DNA of 41,431 nucleotides from assembly GCA_000310025.1 (NCBI GenBank), contig FN649743.1, positions 1,960,598 through 2,002,028 on the forward strand, in the 5' to 3' direction. This document shows, in pieces, positions 1-11,194 of this stretch. The position numbers and the translations under genes are program-made. The notes under the pieces are model-generated. The model made no database searches. It had not been told where the DNA came from and saw only the letters and a program-made list of their open reading frames with translations. The stretch comes from Ectocarpus siliculosus (lineage: Eukaryota; Sar; Phaeophyceae; Ectocarpales; Ectocarpaceae). Every line of letters begins with the position of its first letter. Positions within the stretch are counted from its first letter, which is position 1.

Positions 1-98
1 ACAACAACAACAACAACAACAACGACAACGACAACAACAACGGCAACGGCAACAACGACAACAACAACGACAACAACAACAACAACAACAACAACAAT

Positions 99-192
<94 letters not shown>
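1..192. repeat. (CAA)n trinucleotide microsatellite
   Basis: Almost uninterrupted CAA units fill the first 192 bases, with a few CGA/CGG variants near the left end. The tract lies just upstream of the first recognisable transporter exon, so the missing 5' exon of that gene is probably beyond it, outside the window. Confidence 0.97.
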
Positions 193-441
193 CCAAAAAC
201 AAGAACAATGTCGTCCGTGTCCGTGAAAGCTCAAGAGTGGGCAGGGGTGGTGACAGACCCCTGTGTTTTTTTTGAAAGTTTTTGTTCGCACCCTCGGGAG
301 AGTTTTTACTTTTATTTTTTTCCCCTTACAAGGAACTTATCTCTTCCACGGAAAGTACCATGAGTTTGTATTTTTTTCTTTACTCGTTACCCGTTCCGCT
401 TTTATGCGTGTTTTCTTTTAACCCGCGGGGCGTTGTTGCAG

Positions 442-2828
442 GTGGAGGAGAGGCGTACCGCCTGCTGTACGTGAGCGCGTGCTCGGTGGCCTTCGTGAAC
501 GCCATGACTTTCTCCGTGCTGGGGCCGTTTCTGCCCGCGTACATCGCGGACAGGTTCGGCAGCACCTCCACGCAGGTATGAAGAAGTGATGTTGTTGTTG
601 ATGATGTTGTTGTTGTTAACGCTGTTGTTGCTGCAGCTGTTGCTGCTGTTACTGTTGTTGTTGCTGCTGCTGTTGTGGCTGTCGCTGTCGCTGTCGCTGT
701 CGCTGTTGTTGTCGTTTACTTTCTGCTGTACATGGGTTTCTGTGTTTTTGTCAACTTGGACGTTCTCTTTTCGCTGTCATAGTCTTTGGTGGTATAAGTG
801 GTTGTTGTTTTTTGTTTTTGCGCAGTGGTGATGGTGCAAATTTATCAGTTTTTTTTTTTTAACTACTCGAGCGTGACCGTTTCCATCGCCAATTTGGATG
901 TAAGGTATCGACAACGCGTCGTGGTAGAATACAGAGTACACAAGGTGAACGTGCGTTGCATGCTACTCACAAGGCAGCAGGTTTCAAGAGTTGTACGTTG
1001 GCCGGTGTCACCAATATCTACAAGTACGACCGTTTTGAGATTTTTGTCGATGTCACGGCGAAAAGCGTTCCCTTGGCGTCAAACTATGATTCGCTATCGC
1101 TTTTTTTTTTATATATATTTTCACCAGCAATGCGACGTGCTTGCTCTTTCTTTCGTGCGGCAGGTGGGCATGATCATGGCCGCCTATCCCGCCGTGAACC
1201 TCGCCGCCTCCCCTTTAGTGGGCTGGGTCATGTACAGGTGGGGGACCAATCCCAATCAAAGCAAAATGCAATAACGGGTTGCTGTTGTCGCCGATAGCTG
1301 GCAGGGAGGGGCCGACGAGGATAAAACGCAACAACCCATTGAAAAGTCGAGACTCGACAATGTATTTCACTGCTTTGGTCGGTCCTCACGCCGCGATTCC
1401 GACGCCATTTTTTTCCCGCATTCAAATAGGTTTCGAACCGCACAATCGACTCCGCCCCCCCCCACCCACCCACCCACCCCGGCCTCCGGCAGGTACGGAA
1501 GGTGGAAATCCCTCTTCGCCGGGCTTCTTCTCCTGACGGTCGCCACGGCGCTCTACGGGTTGGCCTCCTCCGTGCCCTGGCTCTACATCGCCAGCGGCCT
1601 GCACGGGGCATCGCTGTCCTTCATCCACGTCAGCAGCCTCGGCCTGCTCAGCGCCTACCCGGACCGATTGACGGAGTCCATGGCTGGCATTGAGGTGTGT
1701 GTGTTTTTGATTTCGTTGTTGGCATCGACCGCGCTAGCCGGCTGACCGATGAGGTGTGTTGTGTCTTTATTGTTTGTTTTTGCTGCTGGGAAGGGTAAGG
1801 GGGTTGAGTCTTGGTATCTGCCCTTCGCCCTTTTCTGAACCGGGTTATAACCCAGCCCGTTGTCGGTTTTCTTCTTCACTGTTTTCTCTAAAAGTGGAGG
1901 AGGGGGAGGGCGGGGTACTCATGTTTTGCATGCTAGACCGTTGACCGTGCGTCCTCGACAGGACGGAGCACTGCTGTTCCTACAGGACCGATCACCGATG
2001 GCCAATCGTTCCTTCCTACTTGCCAAAGGTGGCTCAATTTTTTTTGTTCCCGTATCGTATGTTTTCCTAGCTGCATCGCTGGTTTGGACGGGTATGTGGG
2101 CTGGCTGATGGTGTTTTGGCTGCCTGAGTCGTCCGGTCACTTTGGACGACGCCCCCATCACATCGGAAGACATAACACCGTTCCGAAATCCCTATGGAGA
2201 CTCATGTCCCCAAGACTCGAGACCTCTTTTTCACTTGTTGCGTGCATGCGCTGGAAGTCTTGCATGCGAGGGGAAGAAGCGCGACCGTGCGTCGCCGTAC
2301 ACGCACACCCAAAGCGTTACAACAACGAGAGTTCGTTAATGTCTCACTGTGGAAAAGTTTTGCGTTTTGCGCTGTGCCTCCTTCCATCATCCGATTTTAC
2401 GTTTTTAACCGAATGACCCCCCTCACCCCCAGATGCGATGTCAACGGCCGAACGACCACGGCATGCACGACTATGAGTAACCCCCCCCCCGCCCCCGATG
2501 CACACACGCGTTCCAGATTTGGTCCGGCGTGGCTGAGATTCTCGGGCCGCCCTTGGGCTGCCTGGCGGTGCCGTACGGAGGCGTGTCGTCTGATATTTCT
2601 TGTGGTGGCGGTGTTTCCGGTGGTTTTGCTGCTTTTCACGCCGAGAGTTCTCCATCTCTTGCGTTCAGGAAAGGTGGGCGGTAAAAAAAAAACACTATTC
2701 ATACAAGTGCACACACGCTTACTAAGTTGGTTCTTTTCTTTTTTTTTGGTACCGCGATGACGAAGACACACACATGCTGCTGTGGTTTGTTCTTGTTGAT
2801 GCCCTTGCTGTTGTTGTTGTTGTTGTGG

Positions 2829-2871
<43 letters not shown>

Positions 2872-5800
2872 CGTCGTCAATGTTCGTTGTTGTTGCCATT
2901 CACACCCCAACTGACTGCTATTGCTGCTTGCTGTTGCTAGCGCCCCCCCTTACTACAAGTTTTTTTTTGCTAGCCCCCCCCCCCCTGCTGTAGGATTTTT
3001 GCAGCTTGTTGTTGTTGACGCTCCCCATTTCTATTTCATGCTGCTTGTGGTTGCTAACGCCCCCCCCTCCCCCCTCCCCTCCCCGTGCCTTGCTTGTTGC
3101 CGTCGTCCTCACAGGCAAGCGAGGGGGGCTTCGGCGACCTCAACCCGGCGGGGGGGAAGCTGGCCTTCTGGAAGGTGGCGAGAAATCGAGGGGTGCTGAC
3201 CGGAGCTTTCGTGACGGCCTACAATTATGCCGTCATCGGTTTCCTCGAGGTACAGTACAGTGGTCTGGTTGTCTCACATGTTTGTACTGTTTTTTGTGCG
3301 GAGAACTGCCGCGAATTATGGCCGAACGCTGTCGTATCAAGCAAGCGTGCATCCCAACCTGTCAAGACGAAACACACGTGGTAGCCTTTTGTAGAAGGGA
3401 TTTTTTTTTGTTGTTTTCAACCGCGCTGAGGTTGAAGTCTTGTCATTGGTCGGCCGGTCGATGCTAGCAATAAAAACATTCACACCTTACAAACTGGTTA
3501 GCAAGTTCGGTGAACCACGGCTCTTGTTTCTGCGAACATTTTATTTGAATACGTACATTCAATTAAAGGAAGACTATTACCCCTTCGAGAAAATACCAAT
3601 TTTTACCACATACTACCGCAACGCAGGTCACCCTGGCCCCGCACCTGGCTCAGACGCTGTCAACTTCTCCGAGATCAATCGGCTTCGTGCTGGTACTTCC
3701 CAACGTCCTGTACACCCTGACGGCCATGAAGGCCGAGGACATCGTAGACAGGCAGGGGGCCAGGCGGACGTTGCTGGCGGGACTTTGCATCATGAGCATG
3801 AGGTACATGTAGCAGGGAGGATGCCGACTGGCCTCCACGTTTTCGTACAACTATCAACGATCTTGGTGTACATTTACCTGTTTCGCTTTTTTTTTTTTTT
3901 TCGGGTGCAACATGCCGGTGAGTGAAGTTGTTGTGTGCTGCTGCTGTGGCGGTGTGGCCGGATGTTGTGTCAGCACTCAAGGAGTAGCGGAGCGTGAGCT
4001 GGGGTTGCCTGTAAGGACATGTGCATCATGGCCTTGAGCGAGGGGGGGGGGCGATCGAATAAATAGGTTGAGAGTTGGAGCGCCTTGGTTTGTGTGTGTG
4101 CCTAGTAGCACACAGCTCGTTTCGTCGTTGCTGCGGCATGTCATGTTGTGCCATGACAACGTAATGGTCCGTGTCGTCCGTTAACTCCTCGTCTGAAGAA
4201 CCGGCTGTACGCGTTTACTGATGGTGCCCCACCCCCACCCCCTCCTACCTTTCTCCTCGGCCCTTCGACCCCCCCCTGGCATCCTGTTGTATGCTGCTGC
4301 CCCCCTGGACAGCCTGCTTATGTCCGGCCCCAGCCCTGCGCTTGCCCCGGCGTTGGTTACCCGCGGAGCGGCGAGGGGGGCTATCAGCGTCGGCCTGCTG
4401 GCGTTTCAGGTTGGAAGCGCCTTGGCGAGCGTCCCCGCCTTCACCGCCATGCAGGGTGAGGGCTCAAAGGGGGGGGGGGGGGGGGGGGGTTGCATGCCTT
4501 GGATCGAAAACCTTGAGTTCCTCGAGAGTGTGCTGAATTTCCGGTCCGCGCCCGCACATACATGTGATGATTATGATTATAACTTGGTCACACACCTGAC
4601 ACCTGACAGGGAGGCGTGGCCGGCATGGGGACGGGGGCCGATGACATGGTGGCCTCGGCGCACGCGATGTCGATCGGGGTCGGGGAAGTGATCGGGCCTA
4701 TGATCGGGGGCTTCGTGGTGGAGCTCTTGCCGACGTCGCCGGTGAGTCGTCAGTCGTTCTTGAAGGTGTTACGGCGCTTGCTTGGTTTTGGTGTTTACGT
4801 ACCGCCCTTGGTATTAGCACTTTTTGAAGCTTGAGTGTCTTTTGTATGTCGTCGTTGCTGTGAAAGTCCCTCTGCCTCCTTCTCTGATGTGTGCGCTGTT
4901 TTGTATCGAAGCTAAATTTCTGTTTCATGTGCTCGAAAGAAAAAGTAGGACGAACCACAACGTGTCTCTTCCCCCTTCTCTGATAATCTTTTGTGTTTGT
5001 CTCGAAAACTGATATACATATCCTGCATGTGCTTGTAACATTTACCTCCGACAGAAATATTGGTGTTCCTCCCTTTCTGACGATCGTTATTTCTGTCCCG
5101 AAACAAAAACACAAAAAACAGGCGTTTGCGTGCGAGCCGGACGTGCCCATCGTGCAGCTGCACGACCCAATCTTTCAGCTAGCTGGAGAGTTACGGCCGC
5201 ACCTCAGCAGCAGCAGCAGCGGCGGCGGCGGCGGCGGCGAGCAAGGACCAGGAGAGGTTTCCGAGGACGCCGAAGAAGTCTATTTTCCCGAGATTTCTTC
5301 GGCAGATATCGCGGCTGATGCCAGGCAAGGAGAGGACTTTGGCAGTGCCGACGCGAAAGTAGGGGAGGATGTCGTACGGGTTACGGGACAGGAGGAGAAT
5401 AACAAGTCTCGCCTGTTGACATCGCATGACGGGGAGGAGCAAGGGCGGGAGCAGGGGAGGGGAGAGGAGGAAGATTGGATCGCCGTGGAATTCCGGGAGG
5501 GGGGTACTACCACCGGCAGATATAGCCACGAGAATGAGGAGGTTTCGCGGATGCTACTAGTAGACGACGAGGAGGAGGAGGAGGAGGAGGAGGAGGAGGA
5601 GGAGCGGGCCCGTGGGAAGCTGCGGCAGGGTCACCCGGACGATTCTAGCAGCACAAGGTCGGCGTCCAAACCAGCGGAAGCAGCAGGAAGAAGAAGGGAC
5701 GCCAGTGGTAGAGACGGAGAGCGGAAGCTCGGGCAGCAGCAGCAGCAGCAGCAGCGGGAGGGCCGGGCCTTGGTGGAGAGGGGACGGGGACGAAGGGCCC

Positions 5801-6378
5801 GCCGAGGCCGTCATCGCATCCGGGTAAAACGGGAGAACGACGCCGCCGCCGCCGCTGGAGGCGTCGTCGATCTTGTCGACGCGAGAGATAGATTACCATC
5901 GGGCGCCGCCGCCGTCACGTCTTCGAAGGCCGGCAAAGAAGAAGAAGAAGAAGAAGAAGAAGGAGAAGAGCGAGAAGGCCGTGCTGGTAGTGTTGCTGTA
6001 GCTGCCGCTGCTGCTGCCGGCGTGGACAGGGCGGGGGGGCTGGGCGGCCCCCGGGGTGGGGCCGGGCTACCACTAGAGATGGGCAGCGGCGAAAACGACA
6101 TCGAATATATCCCCGTCGTGGGTCAGGCGTTGACCGGGGCGGCGGCGGCGGCGGAGGGGGCGGCGCAGAGTGTCGATGCCGTCGATGGTCTTGGAGACGG
6201 GCGCGGCGCGGGGTCGTGCGACAGCGCCTTCCCGTTGGCGACGACCTTGTTGGCCTGGGCTTCGGGATTCGCCGTCCTAGCCATGTATCGGTTTTTGCCC
6301 TCGCCGGCCGGGGGTGTTGGTGGTGTTGGTGGTGGTGGCGGTAAGGCGGCGCACGGGGTGGTGGTTCTACCAGCGTGA
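442..6378 (+). CDS. Major facilitator superfamily transporter (SLC18/DHA1-like), 9 exons, 5' end missing
   Basis: Probable proton-coupled small-molecule exporter of a membrane; substrate unknown. Exons: 442-575, 1164-1237, 1493-1694, 2517-2673, 3115-3249, 3627-3802, 4313-4455, 4614-4741, 5122-6378, all with GT donors and AG acceptors and matching phases. Twelve membrane segments can be followed. Exon 1 gives TM1 (ends LPAYIADRFG). Exons 2-3 give TM2-4 with the motif-A loop (GWVMYRYGRWKS). Exon 4 gives TM5-6, exons 5-6 TM7-9 with the second-half repeat of motif A (DRQGARR), exons 7-8 TM10-11, and exon 9 TM12. FLEVTLAPHL in TM7 is typical of the SLC18/DHA1 group. Exon 4 is 157 bases and switches frame midway. 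Exon 9 places about 369 low-complexity residues before TM12. No start codon joins exon 1 in frame, so the N-terminus is upstream or unrecognised. The transporter assignment is secure; the subfamily is an inference. Confidence 0.86.
586..720. repeat. GTT/CTG trinucleotide-rich intron tract
   Basis: Imperfect GTT, CTG and TCG triplets run through the first transporter intron shortly after the donor. They act as intron filler and give a spurious poly-leucine reading frame. Confidence 0.8.
1721..1753 (+). repeat. Partial copy of a dispersed foldback repeat
   Basis: About 33 bases match the left half of the 31681-31736 copy (GCATCGACCGCGCT, then CCGGCTGACC.ATGA). It lies in the third transporter intron. 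The right half, which would pair with it, is absent. Confidence 0.55.
2797..2881. repeat. (TTG)n microsatellite
   Basis: A TTG/GTT array lies in the transporter intron between exons 4 and 5, flanked by C-rich homopolymers. Confidence 0.9.
3421..3470 (-). repeat. Dispersed foldback repeat, reverse-oriented copy
   Basis: The reverse complement aligns with 31681-31736 over its whole length, apart from a deletion of about nine bases and a few substitutions. It includes the GACCAATGA core and the CTCAGCGCGG end. It lies in the transporter intron between exons 5 and 6. Confidence 0.65.
5206..6210 (+). repeat. Stacked coding trinucleotide repeats in the transporter's last exon
   Basis: In-frame AGC, GGC, GAG/GGA (about 5567-5603), CAG (about 5731-5754), GAA (about 5935-5964) and GCG runs encode Ser, Gly, Glu, Gln and Ala homopolymer stretches. 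The reading frame stays open across all of them, so they are tolerated in the protein, presumably as a disordered loop. Confidence 0.85.
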
Positions 6379-9141
6379 CACAAAACATTATATTGTTAAC
6401 GTGTTTATTTTGACTTTTTTTTTTTTCCCGGTATGTGTATACGGGCCGAGGAATTGTCTTATTTTGTCTCTCTACTTTGCAGCACGTTCGTTTCTGTGTG
6501 TGTCGTCTTGTTTTTGTTGTACTTCTGGCCCTCGCGCAGCAGTCAGTGGCCCTGCGTGTGTCATACGTTGGATACCACCCCCCGAGAGGAAATAGTCTAG
6601 ACCCCCTAGAAGTTTGGTGGTTGGAGTGTCTTTTTGCGTGAACTCACTGCTGCCGTCACCACGCGCGTCGAGAGTTGATAGGTGGGGGAGAAACGTGGCT
6701 CGTTTTTTCGGGAAAACGAGCCCGCGCGCTGCTTGTTGGGCCACATTTCTTCCAAGCGCAGACGGCCGGCAAGTATATCTTGTCTGGCCCTCGTTTACGC
6801 GGGTTTTAGCAGCCAAGTCAGTCGGACTTGTCCCGTGTAAACCTGACGCCTTCCTCGGATGGTTTTTATCATAACCTGCACGAGGGGCATTTGGAAATTG
6901 CCCCCCAGGTATGCATCCCTCCTCCCCTTTGCGATGATGTTGTCGTTCGTGTGCGGTACGCGTCACCTCTCGTGTTGCCCGAGCTTCGTTTTTTTTTTTT
7001 CTCTGAGGCAACCCCGCATTGTTCCGCAGTGTACTGTAGGTTAAGTCTCTTAAAAATTTTGTATTTGTTGTTTTCTAGCCTTTACTTCTACTTCCTAACT
7101 CTCAGGTTTGTTAGGTAGTGGCTGGCGCGTACCATAAGGAAACATGCCTCTGGTAGCCCTTGTCCAACGGGAAGGTGCTTGGAGTGTCACCGGGGCAGGG
7201 AGTGCGGCGGGCGTCTGACGCCCTCGGGATTATTTCTCGAGGCACTTTTTTTTTTTTTTTTACGTTTTGCGTGTGTGTGCGTTCTGTTTTGTGTCAGAAG
7301 GTGTGTTGTGCCAACAAAGTAAATAGCAGGTAACTAGGGCGTTCCTTGTACATGCCCGCTTTTGGACATGTTTTTTTGTTGAGAAATAGTTGGGTCTCAT
7401 GTCCTACAGCAGTAGTATTGTCCCGTGGTCGGTCGTGAGCGGCTGTGTCTGCGCTCTCGTTCTTCTGTGAATTAGCTCGTGTTCGTTGCAGTTGCCAGGC
7501 ATTTTCTACGAGGATATGGATATTGATGCCTTGCGGTCGGTAACAATCGACCGCGTACCCTTAGCTAACTGGCAGCTTGCGTTGGGTCTGCCCTTTGGTT
7601 GTGTCTGCCAGATTAATATTGTTAGGCTGCCAACCAATTTCTGCCTTGATTGGATGGATTTGTATGCATGCCCAGACGTCCCCAAGAAATAAATGTGTGA
7701 AGACGATAGACACCAACAAGCCGTAGGAAGAAAGAAGCACGTTAAACAAGTTTAACAAGAATTAATTTGTCTTACCCTGCACCATCGAGTGATACCAACA
7801 ACCTGTAGGAACGCACGTGAAACAAGTTTAACAAGAATTAATTTGTCTTACCCTGCACACTTCGAGTGAGGCAGACTTTTGTCGGGTGAAGTGTGCATAC
7901 GGCTGCTGAATGTGGCTCCTTCCTTGTAACAAATAGTGGTCTAGATACATTGACTGGCCTTTCGGTATATATATATATATGCGTGAGTTGGACACTGGGG
8001 GGCCCCGCCCCTGGCACATGAATGAGTCTTGCTGCCCCCCCCGTGTTATGGTTCTGTTGACGCTTGTTTTGACGTCGGTCGTGTGTGGTATTAGTCTGGT
8101 TGGTCTGCAGAAAATGTGAAACGGCCGTTTGTTTGTGGTAAATGTCGTGCTCAAGACATATATATATATACGTATGTGCCGGGACGATCAACAAAGAAGT
8201 TCCACCTCATCTTCTTGGCTTTCACACCACCGTCGGCTGACTGCCCTCTGTCATTCTCTGCCGTATTTTTCCAACAACCGGAGAAATTGCGGTGTTTCAC
8301 ACGGTTCCCCGTCTACCCGTCGAAAGGTGGCCTTCGCCGTTGTGCTCACATTGCGGTCGCTCATGGATACCATGGTCACGGCCGATCATCGATGCCCCCC
8401 CCCCCCGCGTCCTTTTCCCCCCTCCGTTTCGCACGCATGCGAACGTCGCGTGGGTTTTGAGTCAAAAACGGAAAACAATGAATGTTGTTGTTTTACCACC
8501 CTTGTTGCTTCTTTCCTTCCTTCATTTCACATTATTGATTGACGGATGGACTCTCTTTTCCAGACTTGGACAACCCTCGTGACCAACTCCTATCATACTC
8601 GACCCGATACATACAAGTCTACCCCTGGGGAAAAAAGGAAAGGGCTTCAGACGAGGCCCGGGCTGCCCCCGGGCTAATACTTTTTCCCTCTTATTTTGTC
8701 TTCGAGGGAGGCCTCCGAGGGAGGCATGTACAAACTTTGTTTGGCGTCGTACAAGTATCTGAAGTCGAAAACGATGGTGGTGGTGGCGTGGAAAGAGCTG
8801 GCATTGGTTGTTGGTTGGCGTCCCGCCGCCTGGCTTGGCCTTCTCAGCGGGCGCGCTCTCTCCCGTCGGCCAAATCTGACTGTGTGCGACGTTGTTGGCT
8901 TTTTTCGGCTTCACGGAAGACCACCAGCTTTCGTAAGTAGTAACGTTGGGGTTACAGGTGCCACGGCCGGGCCACGCGAGCCCAACCCTTTCTTTCAAAT
9001 CTCTCCCGACTCGACGCAGCAACGGTGGTTCCCATAAATACTCCACATAAATAATCTTCCGCCTTTATTACGGTTTCAAAAAGACGGACTTTTCGTCTCC
9101 TCTCTCACCCCGCCCCCCGAATCCCCGGCGTTGTGTCACGT
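6379..9141. other. Intergenic stretch, no supported gene
   Basis: No reading frame here has convincing coding character or a recognisable family. It contains T-runs, two short AT dinucleotide tracts (about 7965-7980 and 8158-8170) and the 82-bp duplication at 7709-7870. A short open frame after a possible acceptor near 7490 (ending 7692) has no recognisable protein similarity. Confidence 0.6.
7709..7870. repeat. 82-bp imperfect tandem duplication
   Basis: Copy 1 starts at 7709 and copy 2 at 7791. The core AACAAGTTTAACAAGAATTA and the following TTTGTCTTACCCTGCAC are identical in both. The leading segments (GAYACCAACAA.C.GTAGGAA) differ at a few positions and by a short indel. Confidence 0.9.
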
Positions 9142-9149
9142 GAAAAAAC
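9142..9149. repeat. Left 8-bp target-site duplication (GAAAAAAC)
   Basis: It is identical to 9970-9977 and lies immediately outside the TAGGG terminus of the element. Confidence 0.88.
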
Positions 9150-9969
9150 TAGGGTTGGGTACTGGCGCTGCGCGCCAGTACCAGGTGTACTGGCTGCGTC
9201 GGCAGCCAGTACACTGGGTCCAAACAGTACACTGGTGTCGCGGCGAAGCCGCGTGGTCGCGGCGCAGCCGCGACCACCGGCCCCCCCCGGCTGGTGAGGG
9301 TGCCCCGCCGGAGGCGTGTTTTTCCGCGATTTGGCTTCACTAGAGCATATTTTTTGGGTGATTTTGGGCCACTCGGATGGTGCCGGACTCACTCGTGTGT
9401 GAACCACTAAAACTGAAGAGATTAAAGGTACAATAATCAGATCTGATTATTGATTTTTGGCTGATATCTTGAAGTTGGTCGGTGATATTCATCACATGGC
9501 AGCATGACAGCTAGCGTATTGAACATTTCATGAACAAGCTGCTTCCGAAACATGTTGAACCAAGTTGAAAACCTAGTAGACTGCATTTTTCATTTGAACC
9601 CATCCTTACTTGACAAGTTACTTGAAGCGATGGACAAATATTTCAGTTGGAAATCGTAATGCTAGAAAATGCGCAAGTAAAAAGGCAGAGCAAACCCGTA
9701 CAATCTCATGCAGAGGGCGTGTTGCTGCTACTGATATATTGTTCCATCGTTTGTACCCAACTCCCTCTGTGTGTGCGTGCCTTCGTCTCACAGCCTCTCC
9801 CCTCTGATGCGGCGCAATTCGGTGGGTTTCCATGTGGTTTAGGAGGCATAGTGTAGGACGTACGTAAGTGGGCCAAGTACTGGCTGTACTGGCGGTCTCA
9901 AATCCAGTACTAGGAGTACTGCCAGTACAGGAATACTGCCAGTAGATACTGATCCAGGACCCAACCCTA
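9150..9969. mobile_element. Non-autonomous hAT-type transposon (MITE), 820 bp
   Basis: The ends are an inverted pair: TAGGGTTGGGTACTGG on the left, and CCAGGACCCAACCCTA on the right (one mismatch after inversion). The perfect 8-bp direct repeat GAAAAAAC flanks both ends. An 8-bp target duplication with short TA/CAGGG-type termini is the hallmark of hAT transposons. Subterminal regions on both sides carry many GTACTGG/CCAGTAC motifs, as expected for hAT transposase binding. No frame inside resembles a transposase, so the element would depend on a copy elsewhere. It lies between the transporter and RPS5. Confidence 0.87.
9158..9276. repeat. Array of four perfect hairpins at the left end of the hAT element
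   Basis: Four consecutive perfect stems are present. 9158-9182 has an 11-bp stem and 3-nt loop. 9185-9214 has a 13-bp stem and 4-nt loop. 9239-9253 has a 6-bp stem. 9254-9276 has a 10-bp stem and 3-nt loop. The first two stems carry the GTACTGGC motif; the last two carry CGCGGC/GCCGCG. Confidence 0.85.
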
Positions 9970-9977
9970 GAAAAAAC
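9970..9977. repeat. Right 8-bp target-site duplication (GAAAAAAC)
   Basis: It matches 9142-9149 exactly and abuts the ACCCTA end of the element. Confidence 0.88.
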
Positions 9978-11194
9978 GTTATCGTCGTGTTGTTCAGGGA
10001 AAAAACCCAGTTTGCCACAAGCATGGAGAACAAGGTGAAAAAAAGGCCTGTCCGTTCCTGCAAGGGGTTCCTTTCTTGCCCTTGACCAAAATCATTAAGC
10101 ATTAGCATTTAGGTAGTTGAAAGGGGCGTCTGTCAAGAGTTTCGGAGAAAGCAGTGTGTGGAAGTGATTGACGTGCCGGGCGCGTGAAGAAGGGAGAGTG
10201 CCATCGCTCTGCTGATCGCCGTGTAGGGAAGAGTGGGCGGTGCTGTGCTATGCAATGGGAGCCTACACGAACCAAGTGTTAGCACCAGCGGCGACCGAAC
10301 ACATCTAGGTGGAAGGCGCGCAAGGCCAACAACAACAGTGGTATCGTCCTCCGGATTACCGCGACCCCGCGAAGAGGATACAAGTAGCCGAGCTTTCATG
10401 TTGTCGTGTTATTGCGAGGGGCAAGCGTTGGATGCCGGCGCCTGCGAGAGAGAGGCGGCCGTCGGAGGAAAGACACCGGCCACAAAAACGTGCTTCACAG
10501 CCCCGGAATCTCTTGGCGTACATCCCGCATCAAACGCGGCCCACCCACGACGACGCTCACTTTGTCACCTCGGGAGAGAACGAGAGTATTCGAGGAACGG
10601 AAAATATTCGGCGTCTGCCGCTACGAGCAGGTGTGTGTTCAGGGTATACACTGTACATTAGAGTCTCCGTGGGGTCGTTTTCGTTGTGACACCCAGTAGT
10701 AGTACGTGAGACAGGTAGTCGGGTTCAGCATCGAGGGACACGTAGGCGCGACTGTTCGTGGAGATGACAAGACACACGCGGCGTCGTCACCCCCGCACCC
10801 TCGCCACAACCGGCAGCGCAACCATTCGTCCGTTTCAGATGTCATTTTTAGTCCTGCATTTAACCGCAGAGCGACGAAGAAAGAGGAATGCATCATCCCT
10901 GTTGCCCTCTCCCTCCGTCGACCTCCCCATAGTAGTCAGAACAACCCCCCCCCCCCTCTCGGAAGCAACAAGAGTCAGAGGCCCACCACCACACCCCCAC
11001 AAAAATCGTGAGACCGCGCGCGTGCGCGCCCTACAGCCCATCAGCCCCAAGTCTCAAAACAAAAGACCCAACATCTCCGCAAGGAGACGCATGTCTTGTT
11101 CAGAAAAAAGCGGCGGTACACGACAGGACAGAAGAGTGGAGGCCGTCGTCCGGCTCGCCTTCCTTCCGATGGGGGAAACTAGCCGCGAGAAAAT
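9978..11194. other. Intergenic stretch, no supported gene
   Basis: It lies between the hAT element and the RPS5 stop codon. I see open frames but no family resemblance and no splice-consistent exon. The right part is the RPS5 3' flank. Confidence 0.6.

Noticed and set aside
208-249. ATG frame at 208 (MSSVSVKAQEW) as first transporter exon
   Set aside because: Available GT donors end in phase 0, while exon 1 at 442 needs phase 1; the join would be out of frame.
282-441. Possible N-terminal extension of the transporter reading straight through from about 282
   Set aside because: It has no ATG at its start, is T-rich and Phe/Leu-biased, and is separated from exon 1 by a good acceptor at 439-441.
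7490-7692. Possible terminal exon starting LPGIFYEDMDIDALRSVTID
   Set aside because: An acceptor-like CAG precedes it, but no upstream exon, family resemblance or coding signature supports it.
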